Source of the DNA: Vibrio sp. YMD68
GTDB lineage: Bacteria; Pseudomonadota; Gammaproteobacteria; Enterobacterales; Vibrionaceae
DNA: 64,000 bases
Assembly (NCBI RefSeq): GCF_029958905.1
Contig: NZ_CP124613.1
Span: forward strand, 1,054,001 to 1,118,000
Reading direction: 5' to 3'
Below the pieces are notes generated by a model. It saw nothing but the letters and a program-made list of their open reading frames with translations. It was not told where the DNA came from and searched no databases. This document shows, one piece after another, positions 1-7,454 of the stretch; within the stretch, counting starts at the first letter, position 1, and each line of letters starts with the position of its first letter. The position numbers were made by a program, and so were the translations under genes.

Positions 1-44
1 TATATAAGTTAAGTTGACTGGAACTTTGAAATACTTTAAACGTT

Positions 45-1304
45 TTACCTACGCTTCCCTCTTCCTGCATGTATTTTTAACTTTGCTTTCATCTTTTGTT
101 TTTCAGACGAACGTCCTCGTTTGGATGGCGCATGCGCATTATCTATTGGATCGTTGAGGCTGGGCTCAAATCCATTTAGCCATTCCTGCGGTAAATGGGT
201 GTCGAGTAGATCTTCTATTGCTTTAAGCAAATACTCTTCATCTCGACTCATTAACGAGACGGCTAAGCCTGTCGCTCCTGCTCGCCCCGTACGACCAATG
301 CGATGTACGTAATCTTCGGCTTTATACGGTAAATCGTAGTTAACAACTTGAGCGAGCTGATGGATATCAAGCCCTCTTGCTGCTACGTCCGTAGCAATGA
401 GAGCACGAACTTTACCTGATTTAAAATCGTCTAGTGCTTTTTGCCTTGCGCCTTGGCTCTTATCACCGTGAATCGATGTCGCTTTTATGCCATCGAGTTT
501 AAGTTCTTTCACTAACGCATCTGTCGCTTGCTTAGTTTTGGTAAAGACCAACACTTGCTGCCAGTTTTTTGAACCAATCAGGTACGCAAGCAGTTCACTT
601 TTGCGCTTCTTATCCACTGGATACACCATTTGCTTGACTGTCTCGGCGGTACTGTTCGCAGGTGCTACTTGTATTTCTACGGAGTCAGACATCATTTTGT
701 TGGCAATGGCTTTGATTTTCTGATCCAATGTTGCCGAAAAGAACAACGTTTGGCGATCTTCATTCATACGCTTCAAAATACGCTGGACATCAGGCATAAA
801 GCCCATATCTAACATCCTATCCGCTTCGTCTAAGACAAGTACTTCGGTTTGGCTCAGCACGATATTCTTACAAAATAGATGATCGATAAGTCGCCCCGGC
901 GTGGCGACCAAAATATCAGCGCCCCCCTTCAAGTTCGTGGTTTGTACATTCATGCTCGTTCCACCATAGGCAGTCACGATTTTTAAACCAGTTTGGTCAG
1001 CATAATGAGTGACATTGTCAAAAACCTGCTGGGCCAATTCTCTAGTGGGTACCAAAACGAGCGCTCTAACGATTCGGCTGTTTGTTTCTCTTGTCAGTGG
1101 TTGATCTAAGAACTGCTGAATAATGGGTAGCGAAAAAGCGGCTGTCTTTCCTGTGCCTGTCTGCGCACCGGCTAGCACATTTTTTTTTGCTAACACATGA
1201 GGGATAGCCTGAGCCTGAATCTCTGTCGGCTGGCTAATTCCTAGCTGATTGACCACATCAACGATTTTATGAGAAAGCCCAAGATTTTGGAAAGATAGCG
1301 TCAT
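45..1304 (-). CDS. rhlE: DEAD-box ATP-dependent RNA helicase, RhlE type
   Basis: A 419-residue RNA helicase that should unwind structured RNA in ribosome assembly or mRNA turnover. All superfamily-2 motifs are visible: a Q motif near residues 5-33 (FQNLGL...PTEIQ), Walker A AQTGTGKT at 47-54, PTRELA, TPGR, DEAD at 159-162, SAT at about 190-192, and the C-terminal ARGLD and HRIGRTGR motifs. The last 30 or so residues are basic, as in RhlE proteins that bind RNA through their tail. The start has only a weak ribosome-binding site (AGG seven bases upstream). It is a single gene with a 367-base spacer to the divergent tyrP. The family is certain; the exact paralogue (RhlE versus another Vibrio DEAD protein) is likely but not proven. 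Confidence 0.9.
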   Translation of the reverse strand: MTLSFQNLGLSHKIVDVVNQLGISQPTEIQAQAIPHVLAKKNVLAGAQTGTGKTAAFSLPIIQQFLDQPLTRETNSRIVRALVLVPTRELAQQVFDNVTHYADQTGLKIVTAYGGTSMNVQTTNLKGGADILVATPGRLIDHLFCKNIVLSQTEVLVLDEADRMLDMGFMPDVQRILKRMNEDRQTLFFSATLDQKIKAIANKMMSDSVEIQVAPANSTAETVKQMVYPVDKKRKSELLAYLIGSKNWQQVLVFTKTKQATDALVKELKLDGIKATSIHGDKSQGARQKALDDFKSGKVRALIATDVAARGLDIHQLAQVVNYDLPYKAEDYVHRIGRTGRAGATGLAVSLMSRDEEYLLKAIEDLLDTHLPQEWLNGFEPSLNDPIDNAHAPSKRGRSSEKQKMKAKLKIHAGRGKRR

Positions 1305-1509
1305 GTTTTTTACCTATAGTTAAACTGGCGCGGATTTTAACAGAATGCCTAAATGAAAGCAGGTAATTATGTTTAAGGTCTCGCTGTACAGTGTTGTGGT
1401 CCTTAGCGGTTGCCTTTCGACATGCCACTTAAGTTTATAATGTTACTTTACTTTATAGCGCTACTTTGAACCGACGAAGATGACGCAATCATTACTCAAA
1501 CATTCCGTT

Positions 1510-1527
1510 CGTATATTTTAATTTACA
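1510..1527. promoter_or_regulatory. possible TyrR box in the rhlE-tyrP spacer
   Basis: The sequence CGTATA-N6-TTTACA matches the TyrR consensus TGTAAA-N6-TTTACA at 10 of 12 positions and keeps the key G-N14-C spacing. It lies about 145 bases before tyrP, a gene that TyrR controls in E. coli. The rest of the 367-base spacer (1305-1671) shows no gene or clear terminator. One such match can occur by chance. Confidence 0.35.
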
Positions 1528-1671
1528 CGCGTGGATTATAAACCTTACAAAACACTTGATTTGCAGACTTAAAAGCCACAGAATCTTCCACTTCTAAACG
1601 CAGAATCTGTTATTTATTCAAATCACAGTATTCTTCACTAAACATCAAATAACGTAAATATAAGTGTACAC

Positions 1672-2877
1672 ATGACAAATTCAAAGATATTCGGTAGTAC
1701 TTTGATTATTGCCGGTACCACGATTGGCGCAGGCATGCTTGCGCTCCCTATCGCATCCGCAGGCATTGGATTCTCAACTTCACTCATCATAATGCTGAGC
1801 CTTTGGCTTTTAATGGCTTTCACTGCGCTATTGATGCTTGAACTTCATCAACACGCGGATAGCAATGCTACGCTGCATAGTTTGGCAAAAAAAATATTGG
1901 GGAAAAAAGGCCAATGGTTGACAAGCTTTGCTATGTTGTTTCTTTTCTATTCTTTGTGCTCAGCCTATATCGCAGGAGGTGGCGCTCAGTTTGGTGAGCG
2001 ATTAGCCTCTTGGACTGGAACTGACATTAACGCTCGGTTCGCGACGGTACTCTTTACGCTCATTGTGGCGACGATTGTTACGTTTGGAACAAGCACGGTA
2101 GATAAAGTGAATCGAGTTTTGTTTATCACAAAGCTGGTTGCTATGGTCGTCGTTCTTGGATTTCTTGCGCCAAATGTGACTCAAGGATACCTGCTCAGTA
2201 TGCCCATTCAACATGGTTTCATTGTTGCGGCAATACCGGTTATTTTTACCTCGTTTGGTTTTCACGGCAGTATCCCTGCGGTGGTCAATTACTTGGATGG
2301 TGACACTCGCTCGTTACGTAAAGCGATTCTCATTGGCTCGTCGATCCCTTTAGTTGTCTATATCTTTTGGCAAATCGTTACATTAGGGGTGATAAGCCAA
2401 GATACTCTGATAGAAAACACGGGATTATCTGCGCTTATTAGCGAGCTTGCCGTAACGGTGCAGCAATCCAATATTAGTCAAATAGTTGGAATATTCGCTG
2501 ATTTAGCGCTACTGACGTCTTTTTTGGGTGTGAGCCTTGGCTTATTTGAGTTTCTGGCTGACTCCGTGAAGGGTAAAGAAAAAGAAGGAAATCGACTTTT
2601 TTCAGCAATCATTACCTTTGTACCGCCACTTGGTTTTGCTCTTTTCTACCCACAAGGCTTTATTATGGCGTTAGGTTACGCCGCTATTGCCCTTGCTGTA
2701 CTGGCTATCTTCCTGCCTGTTGCAATGGTGTATAAAGTTAGACAATCTCAACACTACCAGTCTGAGTATCAAGTGTTTGGTGGTAAGCCAGCCCTTATCA
2801 TGACCAGTATGGTAGGGGTCTTTATTGTTTCGGCACAGCTGGCCATCAGTGCAGGCTTTCTACCGGCTCTTGGTTAG
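1672..2877 (+). CDS. tyrP: tyrosine-specific permease
   Basis: A 401-residue inner-membrane amino-acid:proton symporter of the HAAAP family (TyrP/Mtr/TnaB). About eleven hydrophobic segments run through the protein. The start region with GTTIGAGMLALP, the central IPVIFTSFGFHGS block and FYPQGFIMALGYA near the C-terminus closely resemble E. coli TyrP, and the length matches. Tyrosine import is therefore favoured over tryptophan, though substrate cannot be settled from sequence. The ribosome-binding site is weak (AAGTG). It stands alone, divergent from rhlE, with a possible TyrR box upstream. Confidence 0.85.
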   Translation: MTNSKIFGSTLIIAGTTIGAGMLALPIASAGIGFSTSLIIMLSLWLLMAFTALLMLELHQHADSNATLHSLAKKILGKKGQWLTSFAMLFLFYSLCSAYIAGGGAQFGERLASWTGTDINARFATVLFTLIVATIVTFGTSTVDKVNRVLFITKLVAMVVVLGFLAPNVTQGYLLSMPIQHGFIVAAIPVIFTSFGFHGSIPAVVNYLDGDTRSLRKAILIGSSIPLVVYIFWQIVTLGVISQDTLIENTGLSALISELAVTVQQSNISQIVGIFADLALLTSFLGVSLGLFEFLADSVKGKEKEGNRLFSAIITFVPPLGFALFYPQGFIMALGYAAIALAVLAIFLPVAMVYKVRQSQHYQSEYQVFGGKPALIMTSMVGVFIVSAQLAISAGFLPALG

Positions 2878-3030
2878 CAGTTGGCTCTCGCTTAGCAGAT
2901 CTTGTCTATTCTCTAAGCGAGTATCAGCCAATTGACGAGCTGTAACTAGGTTAAGCCTATTTTTCTTGCTGCTTGTCAATGAATCTGCTTAAAAAATAAG
3001 CTGCTTAAAAAGGAAACAACATATTAAACA

Positions 3031-3055
3031 AGCTGCCTATATTAAAATAGGCAGC
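3031..3055 (-). terminator. hairpin terminator overlapping the end of the Lrp-family gene
   Basis: A perfect 9-base-pair stem (GCTGCCTAT / ATAGGCAGC) encloses a six-base loop, followed on the minus strand by TTGTTT. The stop codon of the regulator lies inside the hairpin loop side, so the coding end is part of the terminator. Confidence 0.65.
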
Positions 3056-3492
3056 GACTTACCTTGCTTTACTTGTCGTATTGCTAAGTGTGTATGAATG
3101 TCTTTCACCGTCTGAATTCTTTGTAATTGACGCGTGAACTGCTCATACCCTTCAAGATCCTTAGTCACGACCTCCAATAAGTAATCATAAGCACCGGATA
3201 CCACATGGCAATTAATCACTTCTTTGCTTTCACACATCGCCTGTTCGAATCCATCTATCGAATCCGCTTGGTGGTTGTTTAAACTCACTTCAACGAATAC
3301 CGTCATTCCAATGCCCAATTTCCCCTTGTTCAAGCTCGCGTTATAGCTATCGATAACACCCTCATCTTCAAGCTTTTTTAGACGTCGAGCGCAAGGTGAA
3401 GCAGACAAACCGACTTGGTCTGCCAGGTCAGCGGTGGACAACCTTCCCTGCTGCTGAATTAATTCCAGTATACGTCGATCAATTCTGTCCAT
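3037..3492 (-). CDS. Lrp/AsnC family transcriptional regulator
   Basis: A 151-residue regulator with the usual layout: an N-terminal helix-turn-helix (about 1-60, with DRIDRRILELIQQQGRLS and LSASPCARRLKKLE) and a C-terminal ligand-binding RAM/AsnC domain (about 68-145, with VVSGAYDYLLEVV). Such proteins form dimers and octamers and respond to amino acids. It is divergent from an EamA exporter across a 150-base spacer that carries two related palindromic motifs, so it most likely controls itself and that exporter. The ligand is unknown. Confidence 0.9.
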   Translation of the reverse strand: MDRIDRRILELIQQQGRLSTADLADQVGLSASPCARRLKKLEDEGVIDSYNASLNKGKLGIGMTVFVEVSLNNHQADSIDGFEQAMCESKEVINCHVVSGAYDYLLEVVTKDLEGYEQFTRQLQRIQTVKDIHTHLAIRQVKQGKSLPILI

Positions 3493-3519
3493 TTCAATGA
3501 ATACCTACACGATTGATTC

Positions 3520-3563
3520 AGCCAATTATTGACCATTAGGCGACAATTACAGCCAATAATTGA
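3520..3563. promoter_or_regulatory. paired candidate operator for the divergent Lrp-family regulator
   Basis: CAGCCAATTATTGA at 3520-3533 and CAGCCAATAATTGA at 3550-3563 are near-identical and each contains a palindrome CAATWATTG. They start exactly 30 bases apart, close to three helical turns, which suits cooperative binding by a multimeric AsnC/Lrp protein. Both lie between the regulator and exporter starts. Confidence 0.5.
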
Positions 3564-3642
3564 TGAATTTAGTTAACATTACGCCTGATATAAGCGCCTA
3601 TTTAGAAGGATAATAGTACTTATTAACAAAAATGTAACGACT

Positions 3643-4593
3643 ATGTTTATTGGATACCTCTCAATTTTTGCAACGGTACTGCTTTGGTCTGGCTTCTTTC
3701 TTTCACTAAAAGGTGGGGCGATATCTTCATTTACTCCTGCTGATATCGCGATTACGCGTTTTTTGGTGCCGGCTTTGGTTCTTTTTCCAGTCACTTTCCG
3801 AGCCAGAAAACAGATCCTGTCTATCCCTATTCGATATTTGCTTGGCATGATCGTTGGTGGTGGGTTGCCATACTTGCTCATCGCAGGCTGGGCAATGCAG
3901 AATGCCACCGTGTCTGATGGTAGTGCTTTAGTACCCGGGACATTACCCTTATTTGTTTCTGCTATTGCGGTGATCCTTTTCTCTCAACCGTTAAGTGAGC
4001 ATAGAAAAGTTGGGCTGGGACTTATCGTTGTTGGGATTGGCCTATTTTTATGGTCAGGGGCATCTGAAAACCATCCTGCACTCTTGAAAGGCCATCTGTT
4101 ATTTTTGGTGGGGAGTTTAATGTGGGCAACGTTCACGATTTGTGCGCGGGTTAGTCATTTACCTGCACTGGTTTGTGCCGGATTAATTTCCTTTGTCTCT
4201 TTCGTCTTGTTGGCTTTGCTCATCGCCACCGGTGTTATCGAAAGCTCTCTTCTCTCGCCTCTTAAACACCATTCATTGATAGAGGTAGCAAGAGATTGGC
4301 CGATCAGAGAATTACTGGGACATTTGCTCATACAAGGTTTTGGAATTGGGTTGTTTGCTTCGTTTACTTTTCTGCATGCAATTTCAATCCTCGGAGCAGA
4401 GCGAACCGCAGCGTTCGGGTCCCTTACCCCCGTTGTTGCTACGCTACTTGCGATGGTGATATTTAATGAGACACCTCAGCTATTAACTTGCTTAGGTTTA
4501 GTGTGCATATGTGTCGGAAGCATTATTGCGAGTAACGTTTTTATACGGCAAGACGCCTCTCTTTCGTATCAGCCACCTCAGCACTCAAAATAA
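3643..4593 (+). CDS. EamA/DMT family transporter
   Basis: A 316-residue integral membrane protein with about ten hydrophobic segments arranged as two EamA repeats, typical of drug/metabolite exporters of the RhaT/YdcZ superfamily. The end of the second repeat carries the usual AERTAAFGSLTPVVATLLA block. A short hydrophilic tail follows. The divergent AsnC/Lrp-type regulator suggests that the cargo is an amino acid or related metabolite, but this is inference. No upstream purine-rich site is strong enough to confirm the start. Confidence 0.85.
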   Translation: MFIGYLSIFATVLLWSGFFLSLKGGAISSFTPADIAITRFLVPALVLFPVTFRARKQILSIPIRYLLGMIVGGGLPYLLIAGWAMQNATVSDGSALVPGTLPLFVSAIAVILFSQPLSEHRKVGLGLIVVGIGLFLWSGASENHPALLKGHLLFLVGSLMWATFTICARVSHLPALVCAGLISFVSFVLLALLIATGVIESSLLSPLKHHSLIEVARDWPIRELLGHLLIQGFGIGLFASFTFLHAISILGAERTAAFGSLTPVVATLLAMVIFNETPQLLTCLGLVCICVGSIIASNVFIRQDASLSYQPPQHSK

Positions 4594-4641
4594 CGTTTCA
4601 CACAGGTAGCATTCCAAAGCGGCGTGATCATTTGATCGCTT

Positions 4642-4727
4642 CTAAGCTTTGTTCACTCATAAGCTTTGTTCACTCCTAAGCTTTGTTCACTCCTAAGATT
4701 TGTTCATTCCTAAGATTTGGTCGTTTC
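4642..4727. repeat. five degenerate 17-bp tandem repeats
   Basis: Unit close to CTAAGCTTTGTTCACTC, repeated five times with drift toward the end, in the spacer between the EamA exporter and yegD. Not coding in a sensible frame. Confidence 0.85.
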
Positions 4728-4749
4728 AAAATAATGAACCACCAAAGAA

Positions 4750-4779
4750 ATGAACCATCACAGATTGGTGATGGTTCAT
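4750..4779. terminator. long perfect hairpin between convergent genes
   Basis: ATGAACCATCAC and its exact complement form a 12-base-pair stem around the loop AGATTG. It lies between the convergent EamA exporter and yegD-like genes. No run of T follows on either strand, so it may act as an RNA 3'-end stabiliser or a terminator of unusual type. Confidence 0.5.
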
Positions 4780-4783
4780 GTGC

Positions 4784-4818
4784 CTATTAACTATTAACTA
4801 TTAACTATTAACCATTAA
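4784..4818. repeat. five 7-bp tandem repeats
   Basis: CTATTAA repeated five times (the last as CCATTAA), directly after the long hairpin and before the yegD stop. Confidence 0.8.
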
Positions 4819-4852
4819 CTGTCCGTGCTTGGCGATTAACGGTTAACGAATG

Positions 4853-6205
4853 TTACTTGAAGCAGATGTCTGCCCATCTCGCCAGCCCTGCGGTGACTGA
4901 CCCAAAATAATTGCCGCTCACTACGGGAATATTCGGTAGCAGTTCTTCTACCGCTTTGCGTAAGAATGGAGAGCGTGCCGAGCCTCCCGTCATGAAAATG
5001 ACATCTGGCTGAGCGCTGCTTAATTTTACCGCTTCTTTAACAAGATCGGCCATTTTCGATTTCGGTTGCTCTATCGCGTCAATCATTTGTTGTTGGGTGA
5101 TATCAACCTGGATCGTTTCTGAAAGAAGATCGATGTGGGCTTGATAATGACGATCAGAAGAGAGGGCGATCTTCGCTTCTTCAGCTCGACGGACGATATT
5201 GTAGCCCAATGTTTCGTTGTACACTTGAAGAAGCCGATTCAACTTTTCAGGTTCACTCGCTTCTTTCACCAACATTTTAAGCGCCGATAAATTGGATCGC
5301 GAGTAAAACTCTTTTTGAGCCTCTACATTGTTAATGGCAATTGGATTCCAATACTGTGTAATGGGCATTTCAATACCACTCGTAGTTTGACTACCAAACC
5401 CAAAAGGTGCCATGAGTTGTCTGAACGCTAGATGTATATCTAAGTCATTCCCCCCTACCCGTTGTCCACTATGAGAGAGAAGAGATTGCGTACGGTCTGA
5501 TTTCCCTCGCCAATTTGGCCCCATTTCTATCATCGAGCAATCGGTCGTACCACCGCCTATATCTACAACCAAAACCGTGATGTTGTCATTGAGTGTTGCT
5601 TCATATTCTAACCCTGCTGCAACGGGCTCAAATTGAAAAACAACATGCTCAAATCCCGCTCGCTTTGCCGCTTTTTCAAGAATATTCTCGGCTTGCTTAT
5701 TCGCCTTCTCGCCACCGCGCCCATGAAAGTTAATCGGTCGACCAATAACAGCATCAGCAATCATTTTCTGTGTCTGTAATTCAGCCTGCGATTTTATATT
5801 GGCCATCATGGCACAAACGAGGTCTTCGAAAAAACTCAGTTGAACGTCATGTAAACCTGACGCCCCCAAAAATGATTTCGGTGATTTAACGTAGTAAACA
5901 TCTCTCGGATCATCTAAATACAGATCCAGAGCAGATTGACCAAATGCGACATCTTCCGATTGAAGGTCGATGCTTTCTTCTCGGTTGAACGCTATCGAAC
6001 GCCTCAATACTTGCTCCCCGACAGCATCAGAAGGAGAAATATTTCTGTGACGGAAAAGGTGCTCTGAGACAGATTCTCGCGTCGGTGCGCATAACGTCGA
6101 AGGAATGTAAAAACTATCACCCTCAAGCGGAAGAAGTACTGGCTGCCCATCTTGCATGGTCGCCACTGAGCAATTCGCGGTACCGTAATCAAATCCAATG
6201 AACAT
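4853..6205 (-). CDS. yegD: Hsp70-family chaperone-like ATPase, YegD type
   Basis: A 450-residue protein matching the length and layout of E. coli YegD, an Hsp70 relative that has the ATPase domain but no canonical substrate-binding domain. Phosphate-binding motif 1 is GFDYGTANCSVA at the N-terminus, phosphate 2 is VVDIGGGTTDCSM near residue 215, and the adenosine motif is MTGGSARSPFLRKAV near residue 405. It should bind ATP in the cytoplasm; its client is unknown. Its start is divergent from the DUF1289 gene, so their promoters share about 120 bases. Confidence 0.85.
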   Translation of the reverse strand: MFIGFDYGTANCSVATMQDGQPVLLPLEGDSFYIPSTLCAPTRESVSEHLFRHRNISPSDAVGEQVLRRSIAFNREESIDLQSEDVAFGQSALDLYLDDPRDVYYVKSPKSFLGASGLHDVQLSFFEDLVCAMMANIKSQAELQTQKMIADAVIGRPINFHGRGGEKANKQAENILEKAAKRAGFEHVVFQFEPVAAGLEYEATLNDNITVLVVDIGGGTTDCSMIEMGPNWRGKSDRTQSLLSHSGQRVGGNDLDIHLAFRQLMAPFGFGSQTTSGIEMPITQYWNPIAINNVEAQKEFYSRSNLSALKMLVKEASEPEKLNRLLQVYNETLGYNIVRRAEEAKIALSSDRHYQAHIDLLSETIQVDITQQQMIDAIEQPKSKMADLVKEAVKLSSAQPDVIFMTGGSARSPFLRKAVEELLPNIPVVSGNYFGSVTAGLARWADICFK

Positions 6206-6291
6206 AGTGATTTCACCAATAGAAAATGGCCGACAATCCTACACCAAGGCTTTATGCTTTTCTAGAATCAATAAGCATGACCTGCGTTCTC

Positions 6292-6300
6292 TGGTATACT
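6292..6300 (+). promoter_or_regulatory. extended -10 promoter for the DUF1289 gene
   Basis: TGGTATACT is an extended -10 element (TGn plus TATACT, one mismatch to TATAAT). Transcription would begin near 6307, which excludes the far upstream ATG at 6226 as the start of the gene. Confidence 0.5.
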
Positions 6301-6330
6301 TTGGGCCTATTTTCCAAGGCAATGACACAA

Positions 6331-6651
6331 ATGAATACACCCTGTAAAACTCCCTGCATAGGCGTATGCAAAACGCCTGGCGATGTGTGCATTGGATGCC
6401 ACAGAACCAAAAAAGAAATAGCCCAATGGCCAAACTATAGTGATGATCAAAGAGCGAGCATTATGGCTGAACTGCGCGGCGAGCAAAGCAGCCACCAATG
6501 CCCTCTTTGCAGTGCAAAAACGCAGTGTGATATTGAGAGTGGAAAAAGTACCTGTTGGTGCTTTGATATTGAAAGGCGAGACAGTGCAGGTGTTACCGAC
6601 AGTGACGTTTGCCTGTGCCGGAAATGCCTAAGTGCACTGCCTATCCTTTAA
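6331..6651 (+). CDS. DUF1289 plus cysteine-rich CWC domain protein
   Basis: About 106 residues. The N-terminal half is a DUF1289 domain with four cysteines (TPCIGVC, then DVCIGCHRT) and the IAQWPNYSDDQ segment. The C-terminal half has a second cysteine-rich block (CPLC, CWCF, CLCRKCL) that resembles the CWC family. Both look like zinc or iron-sulfur binding units. The start at 6331 is chosen because AAGG lies ten bases upstream and because the family begins with the cysteine motif; the frame is open back to 6226. Role unknown. Confidence 0.7.
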   Translation: MNTPCKTPCIGVCKTPGDVCIGCHRTKKEIAQWPNYSDDQRASIMAELRGEQSSHQCPLCSAKTQCDIESGKSTCWCFDIERRDSAGVTDSDVCLCRKCLSALPIL

Positions 6652-6717
6652 GTTCAGTTGTGAGATATAAGCTCAATGTTAGATAAGTAAAGCAGACGTT
6701 AGGTTTTTGAAATAGAC

Positions 6718-6829
6718 GCTTGGTTTGTAAATAGCTTAGTTCGTAAATAGCTTAGTTCGCAAATAACTTAGTTCGTAAATAACTTAGTTCGCAAATAGAT
6801 TAGTTCGTAAATAGCTTGGTTCGTAAATA
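6718..6829. repeat. seven 16-bp tandem repeats
   Basis: Unit close to GCTTAGTTCGTAAATA, seven copies in register with T/C and A/G changes, filling most of the spacer between the convergent DUF1289 and HopJ genes and ending nine bases from the HopJ stop. Confidence 0.9.
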
Positions 6830-6838
6830 AATAGAACG

Positions 6839-7186
6839 CTAGACTTTTTTCACCAATGCAACGGCTTCAAATTCAACACCATCCCAGCCCGTTACCATAA
6901 AGTTTCGAATATTTTGATGATCGTCACCCTCAGGGTGCTTCAATACGTCTTCGCGATAAAATCGGCCAAAGCAAGCAAGCGTTTCTTCAATAGAAAGCTG
7001 CTGCAATTCACCCAACGCGAATATTTTACAAGATCCATTATTCTGCCCTGCCTGATTGAGTGTTTTACCGTTAGTAAATGTGGTGGGAGTAAAACGAAAA
7101 TTTTCGTCAATCACACTCATGGTTTGTTCAAATTCAATAAGTTCAGGCTCTCGCTTAAGCTGTGAAATAAATGTGTTTAAATCCAT
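6839..7186 (-). CDS. HopJ-family protein
   Basis: A 115-residue protein of the family named after the Pseudomonas syringae effector HopJ. Recognisable segments are FRFTPTTFTNG, NNGSCKIFALG and ACFGRFYREDVLKHP, followed by a conserved WDGVEFE end. There is no type III secretion gene nearby and the family is common in free-living proteobacteria, so effector function is not implied. Function is unknown; the protein is probably cytoplasmic. Confidence 0.8.
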   Translation of the reverse strand: MDLNTFISQLKREPELIEFEQTMSVIDENFRFTPTTFTNGKTLNQAGQNNGSCKIFALGELQQLSIEETLACFGRFYREDVLKHPEGDDHQNIRNFMVTGWDGVEFEAVALVKKV

Positions 7187-7359
7187 ATTGTTAACTTCCC
7201 TATTATTGGTTTCATTTTGAATTGGAACATACCACGAAGTGAGGCTCTAATTGAAGCCTTCACGCGCAATAACCAGGTAGAATTGACGAGAGTAACGTTA
7301 AAACACATTGGCTAACTGACCTTTCTGGCAAAGATTAATTGCGCTAGCTGAGACGATTC

Positions 7360-7387
7360 TTACTTATGTGCTTTTACTTATGTGCTG
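7360..7387. repeat. two 14-bp tandem repeats
   Basis: TTACTTATGTGCT followed by T or G, twice in a row, in the 268-base spacer between the HopJ gene and the sensor kinase. That spacer shows no other clear feature. Confidence 0.6.
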
Positions 7388-7454
7388 TAGCGCATAGTAC
7401 CAAATGCTGACTAGCTTCTATACTTACACTACTGGCGACCACAACGAGTAGTAC

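Noticed and set aside
6226..6330. Longer N-terminus for the DUF1289 protein
   Set aside because: The extension has no ribosome-binding site, is not family-like, and overlaps a likely extended -10 promoter.
6839..7186. HopJ protein as a type III secretion effector
   Set aside because: The family name is historical; no secretion genes are near and members occur in many non-pathogens.
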